Below, one piece after another: positions 16,278 to 25,006 of a stretch of DNA of 64,000 bases. Both the position numbers and the translations under genes were made by a program. The notes beneath the pieces are model-generated. The model was not told the DNA's origin, ran no database searches, and worked only from the letters and a program-made list of their open reading frames with translations. Location of the stretch: contig JANNES010000020.1 in NCBI GenBank assembly GCA_031378845.1, positions 248,001 through 312,000 on the forward strand. Direction: 5' to 3'. This DNA comes from JAJNPS01 sp031378845. Lineage in GTDB: Bacteria; Pseudomonadota; Alphaproteobacteria; Rhodobacterales; Rhodobacteraceae. Numbering within the stretch: position 1 is the stretch's first letter; each line of letters starts with the position of its first letter.

Positions 16278-17099
16278 TCATTGAATTGGCGAGCAATGTA
16301 GCCTGTAAGCGCGCTGATCCTCATCCCAACACAGCCCATCCACATTTTCTTTTGGACCCGAAATACTCCCAAAGTAGGGCGCATAGTAAAAGATTGGGTC
16401 CGATTTAACTTCAATACCTCTGGAAGTCACAATTGATACTTTTGTATCCTTGCTATCTGGAAAACAGATGTCGAGATCGTAAACTGGACCCGCGAAATTC
16501 TCAATCCCCGCTTTCTTACAGAAGAACATGACTTTATCATGCATGCTCAGACTATCCAGTTCAGAAATTTCTTGTTTGTCACGAGTATCAGCCAGCGGTA
16601 AATGAATTAATAGTACCACAGAAGAGTCCGCCTTTATTGAGAAGGGAAGTGGGTTCACCTGAACTTTGCCATCCTCGTCCTCTATCATGCATTCACTAAC
16701 AATGGCTTGCATCTTCATAGAATTCCCCGATATAGGTTGATAGTCAGTTACCAAATAGCATTCTGTGACTGACACATCGAGCGAAGAGGGATTCGAGAGA
16801 ACAATAGGAAAATAGGCCGAAAGCATTCCGAAAGGTCCGTCAATGTATTGAAGAAACGTAGGATCGATCGGATCCCCAGTCTCGTAAGTGAAGTAGTCAA
16901 AGTAGTATCTTCCAATCAATCCATTTGAAAATTTAAGTGGCAAATCAGCACGATAAGCTGCGCGGTTGGCGATCTGAAAGTTGAAATAAGAAACGGAGAG
17001 CGCGAGTGCGGACATCAATAGAGCAGCTAGTTGCCCGTAGCTTTTCAGACTCACAAAGAAAATCTTTGTTCTTCGGTAAAAAGCACTCAAAAGTTTCAA
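16278..17099 (-). CDS. hypothetical membrane-anchored protein, AT-rich, probably acquired
   Basis: A 273-residue protein with one membrane segment near residues 22-42 (QLAALLMSALALSVSYFNF) after a basic N terminus. A large extracytoplasmic or soluble domain follows, with several Cys (ECYL, SECMIE, FFCKKAG, LDICFP). No family recognised. Its codon choice differs sharply from the neighbours, with many A/T third positions, TTT and AAA. It lies between the 243-bp repeats and ettA, which suggests recent horizontal gain into a permissive spot. Confidence 0.72.
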   Translation of the reverse strand: MKLLSAFYRRTKIFFVSLKSYGQLAALLMSALALSVSYFNFQIANRAAYRADLPLKFSNGLIGRYYFDYFTYETGDPIDPTFLQYIDGPFGMLSAYFPIVLSNPSSLDVSVTECYLVTDYQPISGNSMKMQAIVSECMIEDEDGKVQVNPLPFSIKADSSVVLLIHLPLADTRDKQEISELDSLSMHDKVMFFCKKAGIENFAGPVYDLDICFPDSKDTKVSIVTSRGIEVKSDPIFYYAPYFGSISGPKENVDGLCWDEDQRAYRLHCSPIQ

Positions 17100-17114
17100 C
17101 TAAGCCCCCCCCAA

Positions 17115-18770
17115 CTACCTCGTAAACCGCTTGTACTTCACCCGCTTCGGCTGGATGCTGTCCGGCCCCAACCGCCGCACCTTGTCCTCTTCATACGCCT
17201 CGAAGTTCCCCTCGAACCATTCCACATGCGCATCCCCCTCGAACGCCAGGATATGCGTGCAGAGGCGATCCAGAAAGAACCGGTCGTGGCTGATGATGAT
17301 GGCGCAGCCGGCGAAGTCTTCGATGGCGGCTTCGAGGGCTTGCAGGGTTTCGACGTCAAGGTCGTTGGTCGGTTCGTCGAGCAGCAGGACGTTGCCACCG
17401 GACCGCAGCAGTTTGGCCATGTGGACGCGGTTGCGCTCACCGCCCGATAACAGTCCGACCTTTTTCTGCTGGTCGGTGCCCTTGAAGTTGAAGGCTCCGG
17501 CGTAGACGCGTGAGTTCATTTCCAGATCGCCGAGGTGGATGACTTCTGAGCCGCCGGAGATTTCCTCCCACGCGGTTTTCGCCGGGTCCAGCGCGTCGCG
17601 CGACTGGTCGACGTAGCTGAGTTGCACGGTGGTGCCGAGGGTGATGGTGCCCTCGTCGGGTGCCTCCGCGCCGGTGATCATGCGGAAGAGGGTGGATTTG
17701 CCGGCACCGTTCGGGCCGATGACGCCGACGATGGCACCGGGGGGGACGGTGAAGGTCAGATCTTCGATCAGCAGCTTGTCGCCCATGTGTTTCTTCAGGC
17801 CGACGACTTCGATCACCTTCTGCCCCAGACGTTCGCCGTTGGGGATGATGATCTGGCTGATGTTGGAGCGTTCGCGGACGGTTTGCCCGGCCATCTCGTT
17901 GTATTTGGAAATCCGGGCCTTGGATTTCGCCTGCCGCGCCTTGGCACCCGACCGGATCCATTCCAGTTCCTTTTCAAGCACCTTTTGCTTGGACTTGTCC
18001 TCGCGCGCCTCTTGCATCATGCGCTTGGCCTTTTGTTCGAGCCAAGCGGTGTAGTTGCCCTCGTAAGGAATGCCACGACCGCGGTCCAATTCGAGGATCC
18101 ACGAGGTGATGTCGTCAAGGAAATAGCGGTCATGGGTGACAATCAGGATGGTGCCCTTGTAGGCGATCAGGTGCTTTTGCAGCCAGGCGATGCTCTCGGC
18201 GTCAAGGTGGTTGGTCGGTTCGTCCAAAAGCAACATGTCGGGCTTTTCGAGGAGCAGTTTGCACAGCGCCACGCGGCGGCGTTCGCCACCGGACAGGGTT
18301 TCGACATCGGCATCGTCAGGCGGGCAGCGCAGCGCGTCCATCGCCACGCCCACGCTTGCCTCCAGTTCCCACAGGTTGGCCGCGTCGATCTGATCCTGCA
18401 GGGCGGCCATCTCATCTGCCGTCTCGTCGGTGTAGTTCATCGCAAGTTCGTTGTAGCGTGCGAGGATCGCGGTTTCCTTGGCGACGCCGAGCATGACGTT
18501 TTCCTTGGCAGTGAGCTTGGGGTCGAGGTGGGGTTCCTGCGCGAGGTAGCCGACCTTGGCCCCTTTGGCGGCCCAGGCCTCGCCTTTGAAATCGGTGTCC
18601 ATGCCGGCCATGATGCGCAGCAGCGTGGATTTGCCCGAGCCGTTCACCCCGACGACGCCGATCTTCACGCCGGGCAGGAAGTTCAGGTGGATGTTTTCAA
18701 AGCACTTCTTGCCGCCGGGGTAGGTCTTGGAGACCCCTTCCATGTGGTAGACGTATTGATAGCTGGCCAT
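17115..18770 (-). CDS. ettA: energy-dependent translational throttle protein EttA
   Basis: A 551-residue ABC-F ATPase with two nucleotide-binding domains. Walker A motifs are GVNGSGKST (41-49) and GPNGAGKST in the second half; signatures are LSGGERRRVALCK and LSGGERNRVHMAK; Walker B/D-loops are LLLDEPTNHLD and LLLDEPTNDLD. The linker between domains holds the charged arm typical of EttA, which binds the ribosomal E site and gates the first elongation step by ADP/ATP ratio. Length and the start MASYQYVYHMEGVSKTY are as in the family. Monocistronic by context. Confidence 0.95.
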   Translation of the reverse strand: MASYQYVYHMEGVSKTYPGGKKCFENIHLNFLPGVKIGVVGVNGSGKSTLLRIMAGMDTDFKGEAWAAKGAKVGYLAQEPHLDPKLTAKENVMLGVAKETAILARYNELAMNYTDETADEMAALQDQIDAANLWELEASVGVAMDALRCPPDDADVETLSGGERRRVALCKLLLEKPDMLLLDEPTNHLDAESIAWLQKHLIAYKGTILIVTHDRYFLDDITSWILELDRGRGIPYEGNYTAWLEQKAKRMMQEAREDKSKQKVLEKELEWIRSGAKARQAKSKARISKYNEMAGQTVRERSNISQIIIPNGERLGQKVIEVVGLKKHMGDKLLIEDLTFTVPPGAIVGVIGPNGAGKSTLFRMITGAEAPDEGTITLGTTVQLSYVDQSRDALDPAKTAWEEISGGSEVIHLGDLEMNSRVYAGAFNFKGTDQQKKVGLLSGGERNRVHMAKLLRSGGNVLLLDEPTNDLDVETLQALEAAIEDFAGCAIIISHDRFFLDRLCTHILAFEGDAHVEWFEGNFEAYEEDKVRRLGPDSIQPKRVKYKRFTR

Positions 18771-18836
18771 GGGGTCCTCCGGGCGATTGCGGGCGCAGCT
18801 GTCAGATAAGCGAAGGGGCGCAAAAGGGCAATCGCG

Positions 18837-19709
18837 TCAGAGGTGTTTGGCCAGCCAGATGTCGGCGGGAAAACCGGTATAGGGCGCGGTGTCGGACCAG
18901 CCGTTGGAGCGATAGAGGGCAATTGCCTCGGTCAGGGAGGCGTTGCTGTCGAGGCGAAGTTGCTGCATACCAATGTTGCGGGCCAATTCTTCGATGGCCC
19001 GCATCAAAGTGCGTGCGATTCCCAGCCCGCGTGCACCGGCATCCACCCACAGGCGTTTGACCTCGCCGGTGACTGCGTCGACACGCTTCAGGGCAACGCA
19101 CCCGACTGGCAGGTCGTCCGACCAGGCCAACAGGAATGCCCCAAGCGGCGCGCGGTAGGCGGCCGCTTCGGGGTCGGGGTCGGGAACGTGGGAAATGGAA
19201 ATGCCGTCGATCCGCTGCGACAGCAAAGCAAAATAAGAAGCAAGGCAAGCCTTGGCTTCGGGTGCTTCAGGATCGCTTGGTTTGATGTCCACATGGTTGC
19301 GGTTCAAGGCATTGGCGATGAGGTCCACCGCTGCAAGCAATTCTTCGGTCCTGCTGGCATTTGCGAGAATGCGCGCCGCCCGGCTGTCATTGAGTTGATC
19401 GTAGATCGCGATCTCCTCTGCGCCTTTTGTCGTCAAGCTGGCAATCCGGCGACGGCCATCAAGTGGATTGCTGGCAAGAGTTATCAAGTCTTCCGCTTCC
19501 AGAGAGCGAAGAGCCCTGCTCATCAGGCCTGAATCAAGGTCAAGTTCGGCCCGGATGGCTGCAATGTCACCGGCCTTTCGCGGAATCATCGAGAGCACCC
19601 GCGCGACACCAAGTGGGCGGCCCCGGCCAAGGAAGGACGCATCCAGCGCGGCGATTTCGCGCGTGACGGCACGGTTGAACCGGCGCAGTCGGGCGATGGC
19701 ATCCAACAT
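18837..19709 (-). CDS. bifunctional MarR-type HTH / GNAT N-acetyltransferase
   Basis: A 290-residue fusion. Residues about 1-140 are a MarR-like winged helix (LGVARVLSMIPRKAGDIAAIRAELDLDSGLMSRALRS..., wing with NPLDGRRRIASLT). Residues about 150-290 form an acetyltransferase with VKRLWVDAGARGLGIARTLM as its acetyl-CoA loop and ALYRSNGWSDTAPY near the end. Such MarR-GNAT fusions are a known architecture. The target genes and acceptor are unknown. The gene is divergent from nothing obvious and lies upstream of ettA on the same strand. Confidence 0.9.
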   Translation of the reverse strand: MLDAIARLRRFNRAVTREIAALDASFLGRGRPLGVARVLSMIPRKAGDIAAIRAELDLDSGLMSRALRSLEAEDLITLASNPLDGRRRIASLTTKGAEEIAIYDQLNDSRAARILANASRTEELLAAVDLIANALNRNHVDIKPSDPEAPEAKACLASYFALLSQRIDGISISHVPDPDPEAAAYRAPLGAFLLAWSDDLPVGCVALKRVDAVTGEVKRLWVDAGARGLGIARTLMRAIEELARNIGMQQLRLDSNASLTEAIALYRSNGWSDTAPYTGFPADIWLAKHL

Positions 19710-20243
19710 AGGTGAGCTCGCTCAGGTAACTTAACTGCCTTAAGTCTGGTATCTGCAGCGCGTCAAGGGATTTCCGCTTTGCTGCGATTCAGATAGCGCC
19801 GGGGCCAACGCTTGCCGCATGCGATAGCCGCGCTGGGGTTGGACCCGTTTGAGCCAGGCGATCTGGCCGCGGAGGCCGGACCCGAACGCGGGGTCGGCGC
19901 GACGGGGATCGGAGGTGCGGGAGGCAAAGGCGAAGATGCGCCTAGACGGTTGGCTTGGTCAAGATCTGTTGCGCCAAGGTGACCGCAATCGGATGCAGGA
20001 CGTCGGCCATCATCAGCAAAGAAGGCACGACGCGGCTCAACCCTTCGCTGTCCTGCAGGCCGTGTCCCGAGTAGAGCCCGGGCGTGCGCCTGCGCCGAAA
20101 GTCATCACTTGCAAGAAACCGCCGGGGCAACCCCGGCCAACCGGTTTCCCGGCAAGTCTGAGCCACGTCTTGTCTGTGAGCCTGCTGAAAGTGTGTCTGC
20201 CGGTCAACGGCTTGGAGGCGGGTTGCCAGATAGTTCGGGCGCT
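19710..20243. other. 530-base gap, possible gene remnant on the minus strand
   Basis: No complete gene. On the minus strand two partial frames look protein-like. One covers about 19942-20170 and ends LLMMADVLHPIAVTLAQQ before a stop. The other, in a different frame, covers about 19755-19940 and contains GSGLRGQIAWLKRVQ. They could be fragments of a decayed gene. I cannot name a parent family. Confidence 0.35.
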
Positions 20244-21053
20244 TTATCCCTCGACCCCCGGCGGGCGCACTACGGCCAGCCAGATTTCCATCTGTCCTTC
20301 TTTCACCAGCCTGTACAGTCGCGACAGATCCCGCACGCCGACGGTTGTGCCGGTCAAGGGCTCCAGCGCGATGGCAAGGGCGCGGGCGGCGGCCTCGTCG
20401 CTGGCGTTGAAATAGCGGACCTCGTTGCCGTCGGGTACTTGCTTGACCTGCTCGCCGCTCAGATCCTTGCCTTGAATGCCCCAACCTTGGGTGAAAAGGA
20501 CAGTGCCGATGGCCGCGCTTTGATCGCGACTCACGGGATCGGCAAATTGCAGATAGACCGTGGTGCCTGCAGGGGCAGTGGCCGATTGCGTCAGCCAGAT
20601 CTGGGTGTCTGGCTCGGAGCGGTCCGACGCGTTGAAGGCCGAAGGGCCGGTGATCGGTGCAAGTTCGTTCAGGCACAGGTTGACGTCGAACTGGCCGCGC
20701 AGAACACAAGTCAACGGTGCCACCCGCCCGGTAATTCGCTGCAGCGGCGAGTTCGGAAACATCGCAGAGACGACGTATATCTGTGTGAAGCCGATCATGG
20801 CGATCACCATCCAGCACAAGGTGGCGCGCATCATCGGCGCCTTGATAATGTAAGACAGCACCGTCAGCAGCACACCAAGACCGGCGATCCAGCCCGCCAG
20901 TGGCAGAAGTTCACTGATACTGTTTCCGCTGCTTTGCCATCCAAGCACAAGCGTTGCAGCGGCAAGCAATCCCAATCCGGCGTAAACCAGACGCGCGGAG
21001 CCGGGGTCGAGTTTGACCAGACTGGTCAGGGTATCTGCGGGGGACATTGACAA
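20244..21053 (-). CDS. hypothetical inner-membrane protein with C-terminal LytR_C-like domain
   Basis: A 269-residue protein. About four hydrophobic segments lie in the first 110 residues (LVYAGLGLLAAATLVLGW, AGWIAGLGVLLTVLSYII, TLCWMVIAMIGFTQIYVV). A soluble C-terminal part follows, in which VRYFNASDEAAARALAIALEPL resembles the small domain found at the C terminus of LytR-type proteins. That resemblance is weak. Function unknown. No operon partner; divergent from nadD. Confidence 0.65.
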   Translation of the reverse strand: MSMSPADTLTSLVKLDPGSARLVYAGLGLLAAATLVLGWQSSGNSISELLPLAGWIAGLGVLLTVLSYIIKAPMMRATLCWMVIAMIGFTQIYVVSAMFPNSPLQRITGRVAPLTCVLRGQFDVNLCLNELAPITGPSAFNASDRSEPDTQIWLTQSATAPAGTTVYLQFADPVSRDQSAAIGTVLFTQGWGIQGKDLSGEQVKQVPDGNEVRYFNASDEAAARALAIALEPLTGTTVGVRDLSRLYRLVKEGQMEIWLAVVRPPGVEG

Positions 21054-21192
21054 TTCCTTTTACGAATGGGCCATCTAGGCTGAGATACAAGGTCGAAGAA
21101 TGCGGGTCATCAGCCTGAAATACCGGACCAGGATAGCATAAACCGGCGGGGATTTCAACTTTGACGTGTTCGATCCGCAGGGGCCATCCGCA

Positions 21193-21789
21193 ATGAAACA
21201 AGGCTTCCCCCCAGCCACGCGCGGCATGGTCATCGGCCTGCTTGGCGGGTCGTTTGATCCTGCGCATGAAGGTCATGCCCACATCACGCGTGAGGCGATC
21301 AAGCGGATGAACCTGGATCAGGTCTGGTGGCTGGTGACGCCGGCCAATCCCTTGAAGGCGCGCCAACCTGCGCCGATCTCCGACCGGTTGGCGCAGGCGC
21401 GCAAGGTTATGGCACATCCGCGCGTCAAGATCACCGCGCTGGAGGCCGCTTTGGGCACCACGACGACCGCCGACACGATCGACCGCCTGCGCGCGATGTA
21501 TCCCGGCATCCGCTTTGTCTGGCTCATGGGGGCGGACAATCTGGTGCAGTTTCACCGCTGGGGTCGCTGGCGTGACATCTTGCGTTCGGTGCCGGTCGGC
21601 GTCCTGGCGCGGCCCGGGTCGGGCGTTGCCGCACGGCTTTCGGTGGCAGCGCGGGCGTTTGAAGTTCATCAGGTCAAGCGTGGCGAGGGCCTGGGCGGCA
21701 AACGCGCGCCGGTCTGGTGCTTTGTGAACCTGCCGATGAATGCCATGAGTTCCTCGGCGATCCGCGCGCAGGGAAAATGGAGAAGCTAG
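21193..21789 (+). CDS. nadD: nicotinate-nucleotide adenylyltransferase
   Basis: A 198-residue nucleotidyltransferase of NAD biosynthesis, making deamido-NAD from nicotinate mononucleotide and ATP. The HxGH motif is His25-E-G-His28 in GGSFDPAHEGHAH; WWLVTPANPLK and WLMGADNLVQFHRW are NadD signatures, and NAMSSSAIR is the ISST-like C-terminal motif. I use ATG 21193; an upstream GTG at 21166 adds nine residues without support. dacB follows about 150 bases downstream on the same strand. Confidence 0.93.
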   Translation: MKQGFPPATRGMVIGLLGGSFDPAHEGHAHITREAIKRMNLDQVWWLVTPANPLKARQPAPISDRLAQARKVMAHPRVKITALEAALGTTTTADTIDRLRAMYPGIRFVWLMGADNLVQFHRWGRWRDILRSVPVGVLARPGSGVAARLSVAARAFEVHQVKRGEGLGGKRAPVWCFVNLPMNAMSSSAIRAQGKWRS

Positions 21790-21937
21790 ACTTGGCCATG
21801 TCTGATCGCTGGACCGCGCCATGCGCGCGCGGTTCGCACCGATCGCGTGCAATGACGCGATTGCGATCAGAGCCCGCTGGACGAATGCGTCAGGTGCGGT
21901 ATGTGAGAACAGGCAAGTATTTTTCTGGAAGAGCGCT

Positions 21938-23410
21938 GTGATTTCGCGACGGGCCATGTTGACGGGACTTTTGGCTGGGGTCGCGGGTCCCGGCTTGGGC
22001 CAGACTATTGACCGCTCCGCCTTGCCAAAACCACGACCCTCGGCCGACAAGGTGGCACCTGCTGCCGATCCCGCTGGGCATGAACGCCTGATCGCCTCGG
22101 CAAAACTTGGCGGGCAGGTGAGTTATGTCGTTCTGGACGCTGCGACGGGTGCCGTTCTTGACGCGCGCGCCGCAGGTCTGCCGATGCCGCCTGCCAGCGT
22201 CGCCAAGGCCATCACGTCGTTGTTTGCGCTGGAGCACCTGGGGACAGGTCACCGGTTTTCGACGCGCATCCTGGCAACCGGGCCAGTGCAGGCAGGCGTG
22301 GTGCAGGGCGATCTGATCCTGAAAGGTGGCGGCGATCCGACATTGCAGACCGATCAGATCGGCGATCTGGTGGCGCGGCTGGCCAAGGGCGGGTTGAAGG
22401 GCGCAACGGGGCGGTTCCTCTACTGGGATGGCGCGCTGCCGGGCCTGCCCTTTGTCGCAGCGGATCAACCCGAATATGTCGGCTACAACCCTGCGATTGG
22501 CGGGCTCAACCTCAACTTCAACCGTGTTCACTTTGAATGGAAGCGCGACGGCACCAGCGGCTGGAATGTGGCGATGGATGCGCGGGGCGAGCGGTTTCTG
22601 CCACCGGTGGACCTCGTGCGCATGGCGGTTGTGGACCGCAAAACCCCGTTGTTCACCTATGAGAATGGCAACCGGAACGAAGGCTGGACCGTGGCCTCTG
22701 CTGCGTTGGGCAAAGGCGGCAGCCGCTGGTTGCCCGTGCGCCACCCCGGGCTTTACACCGCCGAGGTGTTTCGCACGCTTGCGCGGGCCCAAGGCATCAC
22801 CCTCGGCCCGCCCACTGTGACAGGCGCCGCACAGGGGACCGAGGTCGGCAGGATCGACAGCGAGCCGATGGCGGATGTGCTGCGCGACATGTTGAAATTC
22901 TCGACCAACCTGACCGCCGAGGTGGTGGGACTGAGCGTATCGGGTGCGCGCAGCCTTGCAGATTCTGGTGCGGCGATGGCGGATTGGGCGGCGCAAAGCC
23001 TGAAGATCGCAGCGCGTTTTGACAATCATAGCGGACTGGGCGGGCTGACGCGCATCACGGCTGCGGACATGGCCAAGGCGCTGGTCGCGGCCAACCGCGA
23101 AAAACGGGAGCTGAAAGCCCTTTTGCGTGACTACGGCATGCGCGACGACAATGGTAAGGAGATCAAGGGGCACCCTGTCAAGGTGCTGGCCAAAAGCGGG
23201 ACATTGAACTTTGTATCCGGGCTGGCCGGGCATATCGTGCCGACACGGGGACGCGAGCTGGTTTTTGCGATTTTCGCCGCCGATGTCGCGCGCCGAGATA
23301 ACGTCGCTGTCACCGACCGCGAAGAACCGCCGGGCGGCAAGGACTGGACCCGCCGCGCACGTCGGCTGCAGGGGCAGCTGATCCGTCGCTGGGCCGAGGC
23401 GTATGGGTGA
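21938..23410 (+). CDS. dacB: D-alanyl-D-alanine carboxypeptidase/endopeptidase (PBP4)
   Basis: A 490-residue penicillin-binding protein 4 homolog that trims or cuts peptidoglycan cross-links in the periplasm. The catalytic motifs are SxxK at Ser87-V-A-Lys90, SxN at Ser322-T-Asn324 and KSG at Lys419. I start at GTG 21938, with GGAAG six bases before it. This gives a twin-arginine signal (SRRAMLTGLLAGVAGPGLGQ), so export would be by Tat. A longer frame from 21821 has no signal logic. Downstream of nadD on the same strand. Confidence 0.9.
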   Translation: MISRRAMLTGLLAGVAGPGLGQTIDRSALPKPRPSADKVAPAADPAGHERLIASAKLGGQVSYVVLDAATGAVLDARAAGLPMPPASVAKAITSLFALEHLGTGHRFSTRILATGPVQAGVVQGDLILKGGGDPTLQTDQIGDLVARLAKGGLKGATGRFLYWDGALPGLPFVAADQPEYVGYNPAIGGLNLNFNRVHFEWKRDGTSGWNVAMDARGERFLPPVDLVRMAVVDRKTPLFTYENGNRNEGWTVASAALGKGGSRWLPVRHPGLYTAEVFRTLARAQGITLGPPTVTGAAQGTEVGRIDSEPMADVLRDMLKFSTNLTAEVVGLSVSGARSLADSGAAMADWAAQSLKIAARFDNHSGLGGLTRITAADMAKALVAANREKRELKALLRDYGMRDDNGKEIKGHPVKVLAKSGTLNFVSGLAGHIVPTRGRELVFAIFAADVARRDNVAVTDREEPPGGKDWTRRARRLQGQLIRRWAEAYG

Positions 23411-23556
23411 TGGGGAGTGTCCGCAACGCGGACGGAGCGGCCCCTGAGTTCCGTAGCGCCAACGCCCGCTTTTGAACTATTGCGGACATCTTCAATAAGC
23501 GCGATGGTCTCCACTGCGCCAAACCCGTGTTCGGGGCATTTGGAGGGGAATGTGGC

Positions 23557-24279
23557 ATGTCCGATTTCAACATCGGCTTCGTGATCTTCCCTGGAATCAC
23601 ACAACTCGACTTCACTGGCCCGTTTGAAGTCTTGAGCCGGCTTGGAACACCTCCCTCGATCTCGGCCCCCAGTAAGTACCCTCAATCGAAAACCCACGTT
23701 GTCGCGAAGACCATGCTGCCGGTTTCGAGCGACCGCGGTCTCGGCATCATGCCCACCTGCACCTTTGAGAGCTGTCCCCCGCTCGACCTGATTTGCCTGC
23801 CCGGTGGCGCAGGCGTTGTGGAAGCCCTCGCCGATGTCGAGATGGTCGACTTCATTCGCCGCCAAGGGGCGGGCGCAGCATATGTAACCTCAGTCTGCAT
23901 GGGCGCCTTTCTTCTTGGTGCAGCCGGGTTTCTGAAGGGGCGTCGGGCTGCGACGCATTGGGCCTATGTCGACCTGTTGCCCTTGGTCGGCGCCCGTCAC
24001 GAAAAGGGGCGTGTCGTGCGCGACGGCAATGTCTTCACGGCGGGCGGCGTCACTTCGGGAATCGACTTCGCATTCCGCATCGTCGCTGAACTTGCGGGGC
24101 CGGAGGTTGCGAAAGCCATCCAGCTCGGCATCGAATACGACCCGTCTCCTCCCTTCAATGCCGGCCACCCCGACAAGGCATCCGAGGCGGCCATCGCGCT
24201 CATGGTTCTACGCAACGAAAATGCCCATACGGGGATACGGGAGGAACTCGAGAAATTGGCCGGTCTCGGCAAGGTTTAG
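23557..24279 (+). CDS. DJ-1/PfpI family protein (isonitrile-hydratase-like)
   Basis: A 240-residue class I glutamine-amidotransferase-like fold. The nucleophile elbow is VTSVCMGAFLLGAAG with its Cys, and the C-terminal half of the active site is in AATHWAYVDLL. GITQLDFTGPFEVLSRL and GGVTSGIDFAFRIVAEL are typical of the isonitrile hydratase/AraC-associated branch, but no AraC domain is attached. Start at 23557 is preceded by GGAGGGG; a GTG at 23527 is less likely. Substrate unknown. Confidence 0.88.
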   Translation: MSDFNIGFVIFPGITQLDFTGPFEVLSRLGTPPSISAPSKYPQSKTHVVAKTMLPVSSDRGLGIMPTCTFESCPPLDLICLPGGAGVVEALADVEMVDFIRRQGAGAAYVTSVCMGAFLLGAAGFLKGRRAATHWAYVDLLPLVGARHEKGRVVRDGNVFTAGGVTSGIDFAFRIVAELAGPEVAKAIQLGIEYDPSPPFNAGHPDKASEAAIALMVLRNENAHTGIREELEKLAGLGKV

Positions 24280-24482
24280 CTAATCCCGGCGGCGATACCG
24301 TACCTCTCTGGGGCAGCTTCGGAGACAGCCGTCGCAATCGCAGTCCCCGCGCTCCTCTTCGCCTCTCTCGCTGGCCAATCGTCCGCTGATGGCGCAAGGC
24401 AGACCTCCATGCCCACTGGCTTGATGTCTGCTCAGGGCTCAAAGCGGACGTTCAGGACGCCTAACCAAAACAGCGCCCGTTG

Positions 24483-24902
24483 TCACACCAGCAAATGCCG
24501 CACCCGTGCGCCCCATTCGATCGCGGCAGCGTGGAGGCGGTCGATGGCAAGCTCTTCGCGAACCTCTTCGAGCATCCGCAATTCGACTTCGTTATGCTTG
24601 CCGTCGGCCGTGACGACGTCACAAGCCAGCGCATACGCGGTTTCGTGCAGTCTCTGGGGCAGGGCGTCGCGGATGAGGCCAAAGAGCGCGTCGAGGCCAT
24701 CCTCTTCTTCAAAGAGGTCAAAGACGGTATTGGCGATGCGCCGAATGCGGTCCGCGTCGTAGCCCGCAAACACCGGCATGTGGTTGACCATGCGCTGGAT
24801 GGCGACCAACTCGGCGGTGCGCACCTGTTCGTCCGAGGCCGAAACCGCGATCATCACGGCAATGAGCGCGTCTTGTGGCGACAGGGAGGGCGTGTCGGAC
24901 AT
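24483..24902 (-). CDS. TerB-like tellurite resistance family protein
   Basis: A 139-residue all-helical protein of the TerB/DjlA N-terminal type. LSPQDALIAVMIAVSASDEQV and CDVVTADGKHNEVELRMLEEV carry the paired acidic repeats (SDEQ and TADGKHNE) expected to bind metal. Not evidence of tellurite resistance by itself: no terZACD genes are near. Start at 24902 begins MSDTPSLSPQDAL. Divergent from lysS with about 100 bases between. Confidence 0.85.
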   Translation of the reverse strand: MSDTPSLSPQDALIAVMIAVSASDEQVRTAELVAIQRMVNHMPVFAGYDADRIRRIANTVFDLFEEEDGLDALFGLIRDALPQRLHETAYALACDVVTADGKHNEVELRMLEEVREELAIDRLHAAAIEWGARVRHLLV

Positions 24903-25006
24903 TTGGCAGAATCCTTTTGCGGTCGCGGCGACATTATTGACGCGACCCCATGGCGGCAATAGAGGACAGGCTCTGTCGGGGCGCTGGGCCTCATGGGGAC
25001 GATGCG

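Noticed and set aside
17622..18809. 395-residue plus-strand frame opposite ettA
   Set aside because: Antisense to an unmistakable ABC-F protein; no domain of its own.
24483..24902. Tellurite resistance operon
   Set aside because: A lone TerB-like domain; no terZACDE genes near it.
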